Below, piece after piece: positions 58,207 to 64,000 of a DNA stretch of 64,000 nt. Both the position numbers and the translations under genes were made by a program. The DNA lies in NCBI RefSeq assembly GCF_014692495.1, contig NZ_JACOIJ010000014.1, positions 19,868 through 83,867 on the forward strand. The letters run 5' to 3'. Every line of letters begins with the position of its first letter. The stretch's first letter is position 1. The notes below the pieces were generated by a model. It worked only from the letters and a program-made list of their open reading frames with translations. It was not told the origin of the DNA and ran no database searches. This DNA comes from Sphingobacterium litopenaei (GTDB lineage: Bacteria; Bacteroidota; Bacteroidia; Sphingobacteriales; Sphingobacteriaceae).

Positions 58207-58214
58207 TATTTTTG
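58207..58214 (+). promoter_or_regulatory. EamA gene promoter -7 box, 4 nt before the start codon
   Basis: TATTTTTG, then CGGC and ATG. It fits TAnnTTTG with the same 4-nt gap as rsmI, the cysteine desulfurase and the TPR gene. Confidence 0.6.
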
Positions 58215-58218
58215 CGGC

Positions 58219-59118
58219 ATGAAACGATTACAAGGTGCGATAGCGGTATTTGTAGGGGCAGCCAGCTTTGGTGTACTATCTACTTTTGTGAAGAAAGCGT
58301 ATGCAGCGGGATTCTCTCTAGGCGAAGTGACAGGAGTACAAGCCTTATTAGGTATGTTAATATTGTGGATATTGTTCGGGTTGATGAAGGGCGGAAAAGC
58401 TGACTTTTCAAAATATCCACGACATACAGCAGCATGGAAGATCATGTTAGCAGGTGTATCTACTGGAGTAGTAAGTGTGATCTATTACAAATGTGTACAA
58501 TTAGTTCCTGCTTCCATTGCTATTGTATTGTTGATGCAATTTATTTGGATTGGAGCATTAATAAACTTTCTTGTTTTTAAGCAAAAGCCAAATAAGAAAC
58601 AGACAATAGGCATAGTTTTAATCCTCATAGCCACTTTATTTGCAACAGGTGCATTAGAATCTTCTATTCAAGATATATCACCTTTAGGAATTTTGTATGG
58701 ATTACTTGCTGCTTTAGCCTATTCAATTTTTATCATGGTAAATGGAAAAGTTGGCAACGATTATCCCCCTGTTCAGAAAAGTGCCCTAATGGTGACTGGA
58801 GCGTGCATAATGATATTTGCCGTATTACAACCGTTCTCACTTTTACAAACTACTGTAGATTTTCAGATTTACAAATATGGAATATTATTAGCCGTATTTG
58901 GAACAGTACTTCCTCCTTTTCTATTCGCTTTCGGGATGCCTAAAATTGACTTAGCACTAGGCAGTATTTTGAGTGCGGTGGAATTACCTGTAGCCGTAAT
59001 GATGTCTTATTTTGTATTACATGAAAATGTTTCCGTCATACAATGGTTTGGTGTTGCATTTATCTTGGCTGTCGTAGTTTGGATAAATTATAGAAAGAAG
59101 TCAGAGCCTTTACAATAA
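58219..59118 (+). CDS. EamA-family (DMT superfamily) transporter
   Basis: 299 residues, ten predicted helices in two EamA repeats. The first starts GAIAVFVGAASFGVLSTFVK and the second PLGILYGLLAALAYSIFIMV. The repeat ends in the conserved proline-glycine segments near helices 4 and 9 (SAVELPVAVMMSYFVLHENV). Family members export amino acids or metabolites, or exchange nucleotide sugars; the substrate cannot be assigned. Convergent with the vWA gene. Confidence 0.9.
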   Translation: MKRLQGAIAVFVGAASFGVLSTFVKKAYAAGFSLGEVTGVQALLGMLILWILFGLMKGGKADFSKYPRHTAAWKIMLAGVSTGVVSVIYYKCVQLVPASIAIVLLMQFIWIGALINFLVFKQKPNKKQTIGIVLILIATLFATGALESSIQDISPLGILYGLLAALAYSIFIMVNGKVGNDYPPVQKSALMVTGACIMIFAVLQPFSLLQTTVDFQIYKYGILLAVFGTVLPPFLFAFGMPKIDLALGSILSAVELPVAVMMSYFVLHENVSVIQWFGVAFILAVVVWINYRKKSEPLQ

Positions 59119-59161
59119 AGTAAAATGTCATGCTTCACTGTACTCTGCATGACATTTTACT
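59119..59161. terminator. bidirectional terminator between the EamA and vWA genes
   Basis: 15-bp perfect stem AGTAAAATGTCATGC with its complement, 13-nt loop. It begins just after the EamA stop. Confidence 0.85.
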
Positions 59162-59166
59162 AAAAA

Positions 59167-61056
59167 CTAGTTTCTAACTAAATCATTACTTTTCATCAAA
59201 GCTTTAGCATTTTCAGCTATTTTGATAAATTCAGCCCGGTAACCTTCATCGTCTTTACCTTTACTTTTTTTCGCACGCTGGATTAAGGAATCAAAATTTG
59301 CTTGCTGCTTGTGCGAAGAATTGCGCAACAACATCCCCAATTCAGCTACTGCTGTCGCAAAATTAAAATCCTCACTCATCGGCTTCAACTCATTATACAA
59401 AACTACTTGTTCCTGAAGTTTAGATTTTTCACCTTGAGGATCTTTATATCTGAATTTAACAGTTGCTAATTCTGTAGAATAATTGGAAACAGTCTTTGTC
59501 TTATTCTCTTGGTATTTCAACGGATCAACATTCCCGACTTCTTCGCTTTTCACTCCTACTGGAATAATGTCATAGATAGCCGTTACCACATGACCGACGC
59601 CCATATCTCCACCAACTTTCTTATCATTGTTAAAGTCTTCGGCTTCCATCAATCTGTTTTCATAACCTACTAATCTATAATATTGAACATATTTAGGATT
59701 GAATTCCACCTGAATTTTCACATCCTTAGCCACCGTAAACATTGTTCCACCAAACTCAGAAATCATTGCCTTGCGCGCTTCTGAAATATCATTGATATAT
59801 GCATAATTACCACGCCCTTTATTGGCCAATAATTCCAATTTACTGTCTTTATAATTTCCCATTCCATACCCTAGAATCGAAATATTCACGCCTGACTCCC
59901 GTTCTCTTTCAATTAATTTTTCCATATCCGAATCACTGGATGCTCCCACGTTGAAATCCCCATCTGTAGCCATTACAATTCTGTTGTTTCCATCTTTTAA
60001 GAAATTTTGACGGGCAATCTTGTAAGCCATTTTCAATCCATCCCCTCCTGCAGTCGAACCTCCCGCTTCTAATCCATCAATTATTTCTTTAATTTTCATC
60101 TTTTGATCTCCTGAAGTGCTTTCCAAACGTACCTGCGCATTGCCAGCATAAGTCACGATAGCCACTTTATCCGTGTCACGAAGCTGATCTACCAATAGTT
60201 TTAAAGAAGATTTTACCAAAGGCAACTTATTCGCATCGTACATCGAACCCGACACATCAATTAAGAACACAAAATTCGATGCTGGTAGATTGTCTTTTGA
60301 AATATCTTTAGCTTTTAAAGAAATGCGTAATAGCTGGTGTTTGGCATTCCACGGTGATGTAGCTAACTCTGTTTTAATTGCGACTGGATTATCCCCTTTT
60401 GGCGAAGGCATATCGTATTGAAAATAATTGATCATTTCTTCGACACGGACTGCATCCACAGGAGGTAAAGTTCCCTGATTCAAAAAACGCTTTACGTTAT
60501 TATAAGAAGCAACGTCCACATCTGCTGCAAAGGTGGAAAGTGCCTCTTTCAGAGGACTAATAAACTTATTTTCATCAAAACCTTTGTAAGATTCTGTGTT
60601 CTTTTCTACTCTACCTATTCCTCTAATCATTAAATTGCTACTATTCCCAACACTATTATATGCTCCAACAACTCCAGCAACTCTACCTTGTAAAGCAGAA
60701 ACACTACTAGTAAGATTTTTTTTGGCAACAGGAGCATATGCTACTACTGCCACTTCATCTATAGCCGTATGCAATTGTTCTAATGATATTTGGAGGCTTT
60801 CTCCATTTTTGACAACATATTCCAATGTTTTATAACCTAAAAACTCAAAACGTAAGGTATCTCCTTTGAAAGACGAAATGGAAAACTCTCCCTTTTCATT
60901 GCTCAATACATGTTTTTGTTTTGTTGATTGCACAAATACACCTGCAAGAGGATCTTTTGAATATTTATCCGTTATAGTGCCTTTAATTTCGATCAAACTT
61001 TGGCCATTTGCTACTATAGCAAATAGAACCATACATATTATTAGTAGCCTTTTCAT
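59167..61056 (-). CDS. vWA-domain surface protein with SusC-like N-terminal modules
   Basis: 629 residues. Signal peptide 1-19; carboxypeptidase-regulatory-like beta domain 22-95 (IEIKGTITDKYSKDPLAGVF); a TonB-plug-like stretch 101-149 (EVAVVAYAPVAKKNLTSSVS; LQGRVAGVVGAYNSVGNSSN; LMIRGIG). A vWA-associated N-terminal domain (about 165-245) is next, then the vWA domain with MIDAS D267-V-S-G-S271 (FLIDVSGSMYDANKLPLVKS) and the matching DUF3520-type C-terminal domain. It resembles YfbK-type proteins. The first 150 residues copy the N-terminus of a SusC receptor, but no barrel follows. It is divergent from a sigma factor gene, with 77 bp between starts. Its role is unknown; metal-dependent binding of a ligand is expected from the intact MIDAS. 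Confidence 0.88.
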   Translation of the reverse strand: MKRLLIICMVLFAIVANGQSLIEIKGTITDKYSKDPLAGVFVQSTKQKHVLSNEKGEFSISSFKGDTLRFEFLGYKTLEYVVKNGESLQISLEQLHTAIDEVAVVAYAPVAKKNLTSSVSALQGRVAGVVGAYNSVGNSSNLMIRGIGRVEKNTESYKGFDENKFISPLKEALSTFAADVDVASYNNVKRFLNQGTLPPVDAVRVEEMINYFQYDMPSPKGDNPVAIKTELATSPWNAKHQLLRISLKAKDISKDNLPASNFVFLIDVSGSMYDANKLPLVKSSLKLLVDQLRDTDKVAIVTYAGNAQVRLESTSGDQKMKIKEIIDGLEAGGSTAGGDGLKMAYKIARQNFLKDGNNRIVMATDGDFNVGASSDSDMEKLIERERESGVNISILGYGMGNYKDSKLELLANKGRGNYAYINDISEARKAMISEFGGTMFTVAKDVKIQVEFNPKYVQYYRLVGYENRLMEAEDFNNDKKVGGDMGVGHVVTAIYDIIPVGVKSEEVGNVDPLKYQENKTKTVSNYSTELATVKFRYKDPQGEKSKLQEQVVLYNELKPMSEDFNFATAVAELGMLLRNSSHKQQANFDSLIQRAKKSKGKDDEGYRAEFIKIAENAKALMKSNDLVRN

Positions 61057-61133
61057 ATTGAATCATTATTTAATTTTCCTAACGGATGCAGAAAAAATGA
61101 AATTTCCATAATCAAGAAAAAAAAATTATTTTC

Positions 61134-61715
61134 ATGCCGATTATGAAACTAAATGGCTCATCCCTTTCCAAAGAATCTGATGAATCCTTGTTGGAAAAAT
61201 ATACTTCCAGCGAAGATTTAAATGTTTTGGGTGAGCTATATACGCGACATAGCGAGATGGTGTATTACGTTTGTCTTCGTTATTTTAAGGATGAAGAGAA
61301 AAGCAAAGACGCCGTAATGCAACTTTTTGAACAACTTATAGTCAAAATAAAAAAGCAGACCATTCAAGATTTTCCGAAATGGTTATATGTCGTAGCCAAG
61401 AATTTTTGTTTGATGGAATTGCGGTCTTCAAAGAAGATTGAAATTTCTACAGACGAATTTGTGGAATTTCCGACTAATCTGCATCCACAAGAAGACTATG
61501 CAGAAAAAGAGGAACGATTATCGCAGCTAGAAAAGTGTATACAGAAACTTCCCGAAAAACAGCGCATTAGTATTGATTTATTTTTCATCAATCAAAAGTG
61601 CTACAAGGAAGTGGTAGAAATAACAGGATTCTCGATGAATGATGTGAAGAGCTATATTCAGAATGGGAAAAGGAATTTGAAAAATTGCATGGAGAAATCG
61701 GATGAGCAAATATAG
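61134..61715 (+). CDS. ECF-type RNA polymerase sigma factor
   Basis: 193 residues. Sigma region 2 spans about 30-95 (LGELYTRHSEMVYYVCLRYF, then AVMQLFEQLIVKIKK) and region 4 about 130-185 (LEKCIQKLPEKQRISIDLFF, then CYKEVVEITGFSMNDVKSYI). Region 3 is missing, as in ECF sigmas. The start may be ATG 61134 or 61143. Its stop overlaps the start of the next gene by 14 bp. That neighbour has one transmembrane helix and is a probable anti-sigma factor. The target genes may include the divergent vWA gene. Confidence 0.92.
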   Translation: MPIMKLNGSSLSKESDESLLEKYTSSEDLNVLGELYTRHSEMVYYVCLRYFKDEEKSKDAVMQLFEQLIVKIKKQTIQDFPKWLYVVAKNFCLMELRSSKKIEISTDEFVEFPTNLHPQEDYAEKEERLSQLEKCIQKLPEKQRISIDLFFINQKCYKEVVEITGFSMNDVKSYIQNGKRNLKNCMEKSDEQI

Positions 61716-62898
61716 TAAAGATATAAATTACTTACGTCAATATGTGAATGGCGAACTCACTCATACAGAAATGTATGAGATCGAGCGTGCTATGCATGAG
61801 GACGAAATGCTCATGGATATCATCGAAGGTTTGGAAACTGAAAAATTTTTAAAAAGCTCTATTCCTACAGCAGATTTGCAGGCTAAGATTAAATCCCGAA
61901 CTACCACAAAAAAATCTGTCAAGATATTTACATTGAAGAAACTATTTGCAGCAGCTTCAATTATTGCAGTTCTTTCATTTGGGGTTATATATTTTCTAAA
62001 TACGACCCCAAAAAATGATGTTATAGTAAATACATCTTTTGAGAATACACAGATTGAGGAAAATACGGAAGTAACCCGTATTGTCCCTGATTCTTCCTTA
62101 ATAGCTTACAAACAGGAAGAAGCAAATGAAGAGGTGGCAGAAAGTCAAAATAGTATCAAAAGAGAGAAAAATACCAATAAACAACAAACTCTTGATCCCA
62201 AGAAAATAATGGTTTATTCGGCTAAACCTAAGATGCAGGTCGTCATAGAAGGTCCAAAATATGTCAATAGAAATACCAATGATGTTGAGATTATTACGAC
62301 ATATCGAGGTGAAGTCAAACCAACGCAAACTGAAATACTATCTTCAAAGGTTGGTTCTATTTCTACTGAACAAGCTACTTCTTCATCATTAGCAAAGACA
62401 CAAGCCGATCTACAAAGATTAGATTTAGATCCTCAAACAAAAGCCAATCTATCCGCAGTATTAGCCCGTCAAGCGCAAGAGAATAGAATGGATATAAAAG
62501 AAAAACAGACTGAAAACTCCATAAGTGAGGTGTTAATAAATGGTAACGCCTTAGCAAACAAAAACTTTGGAGATTCTAGAATCATATCATCCTCTGATGC
62601 TATTGAGGCCCTCGCTACAAAAACTATTCAGAATGGGAATCCTTCGAACGGATGGACATCATTTAATTCTTATATAAAAGAACAGCTTAGAAAAAAAGGT
62701 TTTAAAACTTATAATGCAAATATATCCTTTGATTTAGATTTGTTGATGCGACCTACGAATATTGAAGTAAAAACATCTTCTAATCCAAAGATGAATGCTA
62801 TTCTTATTGAATTGCTGAAAAATGGACCTACTTGGGAGAATAAAGATCCTAACCATCCTATTTTTATCCGAATAAGTTCGGAAGAAGCAAAAAAATAA
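61702..62898 (+). CDS. putative membrane anti-sigma factor with TonB-like C-terminal domain
   Basis: 398 residues. The cytoplasmic N-terminus (INYLRQYVNGELTHTEMYEI; ERAMHEDEMLMDIIEGLE) has the short helical layout of anti-sigma domains. A transmembrane helix spans 81-100 (LFAAASIIAVLSFGVIYFLN). A Gln/Asn/Thr-rich periplasmic linker (101-305) follows. The last 85 residues (from about 312, GWTSFNSYIKEQLRKKGFKT, then ISFDLDLLMRPTNIEVKTSS) follow the pattern of a TonB C-terminal domain: GW..F..Y, an F-D-L strand with a later turn, then ELLKNGPTWE near the end. No zinc or CHCC motif is seen. Overlap with the sigma gene supports an anti-sigma role. That role and the domain call are inferences. Confidence 0.6.
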   Translation: MSKYSKDINYLRQYVNGELTHTEMYEIERAMHEDEMLMDIIEGLETEKFLKSSIPTADLQAKIKSRTTTKKSVKIFTLKKLFAAASIIAVLSFGVIYFLNTTPKNDVIVNTSFENTQIEENTEVTRIVPDSSLIAYKQEEANEEVAESQNSIKREKNTNKQQTLDPKKIMVYSAKPKMQVVIEGPKYVNRNTNDVEIITTYRGEVKPTQTEILSSKVGSISTEQATSSSLAKTQADLQRLDLDPQTKANLSAVLARQAQENRMDIKEKQTENSISEVLINGNALANKNFGDSRIISSSDAIEALATKTIQNGNPSNGWTSFNSYIKEQLRKKGFKTYNANISFDLDLLMRPTNIEVKTSSNPKMNAILIELLKNGPTWENKDPNHPIFIRISSEEAKK

Positions 62899-62925
62899 TA
62901 ATTGCTCCTTCCGAAAATTTATCTA

Positions 62926-63798
62926 TTATTGAGTTGCCAACCGAATAGGTAACGAAAATGCCACCCGTACCCTTTGACCATTTTGGATACCAGGATTCCA
63001 TTTTTTCGCTGTTTTCAGCAATTTGATAGCTTCATTTCCTGTCCCGTAGCCCATATCTCGTTCCACTTCAAAAGAACTTAAGCTTCCATCTTTTTCGACT
63101 ACAAATTTCACTTGTATCAGTCCTTTGACTTCATTATCAAGAGCAGACTGAGTGAAGGTATAGTTTTTAGAAATCCAATTTATAAATTCCTTCATTCCAC
63201 CAATCGGTTCAGGCATAATCTCTACACTGGTGAAAGGTTCATTACCATAGGCATTAGTGCCATCTACATCTCCTGTCGATTTTCCCAGAGTTCCTCCATC
63301 TTGTTTTTTAGTGCCAAAAGTTCCTCGAGTAATCAACTCTCCTCCCTTCTGTCCTTTCGCATTGAAAGAAGCTAACAATTTATTCTTATCTAAAACTTCC
63401 GTCTCTGTAGCGATTTCTTCCGAGGTCTTTGTCTTATCAGTTGGATTTATTTCAGTGTATTTCACCAAATCTCTAGCTGAAACATCTTTTGCTACTTGCT
63501 GTGCTTTTTCTTCCTTCGGTTCCGGAGTAATAATTTCTTCTGGCAATTCTAGCTCGGGAGCTACTTCAAAAGCTGGACTAAATTCTTCTTTTACAATCAT
63601 TAAATCATTTCCATCTGATTTGCTGACGAATGATATTCCGCACAAGCCACCTACTGTCGCTGCAACAATCAATAAAGCCATATTTGTAGCTTTTCCTGAC
63701 ATTTGTCGAAGTTGATAAGCACCGTATTCTTTATTGCGATTGGCAAATACTATATCTGTCCAATCTTTTGAGAAAATCAATGATTTAAAAAACATCAT
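62926..63798 (-). CDS. tonB: energy transducer TonB
   Basis: 290 residues from ATG 63798. A short N-terminal segment with NRNKEYGAYQLRQ (common in Bacteroidota TonB proteins), one transmembrane helix (ATNMALLIVAATVGGLCGIS), a Pro/Glu-rich spacer (ELPEEIITPEPKEEKAQQVA) and a C-terminal TonB domain from about residue 200 (GLIQVKFVVEKDGSLSSFEV; GNEAIKLLKTAKKWNPGIQN). It would transmit ExbB-ExbD energy to outer-membrane receptors; exbBD are not in the window. The start at 63837 is rejected because it adds 13 residues before the family-like start. Its 3' end faces that of the anti-sigma-like gene. Confidence 0.9.
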   Translation of the reverse strand: MMFFKSLIFSKDWTDIVFANRNKEYGAYQLRQMSGKATNMALLIVAATVGGLCGISFVSKSDGNDLMIVKEEFSPAFEVAPELELPEEIITPEPKEEKAQQVAKDVSARDLVKYTEINPTDKTKTSEEIATETEVLDKNKLLASFNAKGQKGGELITRGTFGTKKQDGGTLGKSTGDVDGTNAYGNEPFTSVEIMPEPIGGMKEFINWISKNYTFTQSALDNEVKGLIQVKFVVEKDGSLSSFEVERDMGYGTGNEAIKLLKTAKKWNPGIQNGQRVRVAFSLPIRLATQ

Positions 63799-63874
63799 AA
63801 TAGAGCGATTTAATAGTTTATATTTGTTATTTATCAATATGATGTTTATCGCGATTGATTTCCATAAAAAAGAG

Positions 63875-63905
63875 GCCGTCTCAAAATAATTGAGGCGGCT
63901 TTTTT
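63875..63905 (+). terminator. orphan hairpin with T-tract at the right edge
   Basis: Stem GCCGTCTCAA / TTGAGGCGGC (one G-U) with a 5-nt loop, followed by TTTTTT on the plus strand and preceded by AAAAAA. No plus-strand gene ends before it: tonB starts on the minus strand at 63798. It could serve a minus-strand gene to the right, or mark the end of an element. Confidence 0.6.
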
Positions 63906-63913
63906 AGTTTTAA

Positions 63914-64000
63914 ATGAATCCGTCATGGTTTGACTACCTTGTGAGCAAAGAGTTCATAATATTTCAATATTTAGTTCAAAATATCAAAAAGCGGTCTTTT
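63914..64000 (+). other. unidentified sequence at the window edge
   Basis: On the plus strand a frame opens at 63914 (MNPSWFDYLVSKEFIIFQYL and on) and runs off the window after 29 codons. On the minus strand another frame enters from the right and stops at 63971 (ending KRPLFDILN). Neither is recognised, and at most one is real. The orphan hairpin at 63875 would suit the 3' end of the minus-strand frame. Confidence 0.2.

Overview
The window reads as chromosome of a low-GC Bacteroidota bacterium, probably of the Sphingobacteriaceae or a close relative. Supporting signs are TAnnTTTG-type promoter boxes, the Bacteroidota order of the division/cell-wall (dcw) cluster with a short FtsL-like protein and no murF or ddl, a 1931-residue alpha-2-macroglobulin, SusC-plug-like sequences, and a membrane pyrophosphatase. 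The genus is inference. Almost everything is core genome. I saw no rRNA, tRNA, CRISPR array, prophage or complete insertion sequence.

Layout. 1-9 kb: the 3' part of a LysR regulator, a huge alpha-2-macroglobulin and, convergent to it, membrane pyrophosphatase HppA. 9-16 kb: a tightly overlapping minus-strand run (outer-membrane beta-barrel, helix-hairpin-helix outer-membrane protein, ComEC, RecQ). Two of its genes are broken: comEC by a 163-bp hairpin-rich palindromic element, the HHH gene by a one-base deletion in a homopolymer. 16-22 kb: gyrB, OmpH/Skp-like chaperone, corA, tsaB, yidD-rnpA-rpmH, mscL. 22-39 kb: an orphan NarL-type response regulator, then the whole dcw cluster on the minus strand from mraZ (38.7 kb) to ftsZ (23 kb), with a clear MraZ operator and DnaA-box-like sequences between ftsA and ftsZ. 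39-47 kb: aspS, a frameshifted DUF3667 gene, a four-gene lipoprotein/membrane protein/histidine kinase/response regulator set, a lone lutB-like gene, serS. 47-59 kb: rsmI, a PH-SHOCT protein, lnt, a cysteine desulfurase, an NlpE-like lipoprotein, a TPR protein, etfBA, a bifunctional nuclease, a nucleoside permease, an NlpC/P60 peptidase and an EamA transporter. 59-64 kb: a vWA protein with a SusC-like N-terminus, divergent from a sigma factor and a membrane protein that looks like an anti-sigma factor with a TonB-like C-terminal domain, then a TonB protein. The right edge holds an orphan hairpin and unidentified sequence.

How it fits together. The dcw operon makes lipid II precursors (MurE, MurD, MurC, MraY, MurG) and the division machinery that uses them (FtsI, FtsW, FtsL, FtsQ, FtsA, FtsZ). 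MraZ at its head probably represses it through four GTGGG-type boxes at 10-bp spacing. Best candidates for undescribed biology are the comEC-splitting palindromic element, plug-like signatures in two proteins that are not receptors, the sigma/TonB-like module at 61 kb, and a recurring TAnnTTTG-N4-ATG arrangement that predicts leaderless transcripts for at least four genes.
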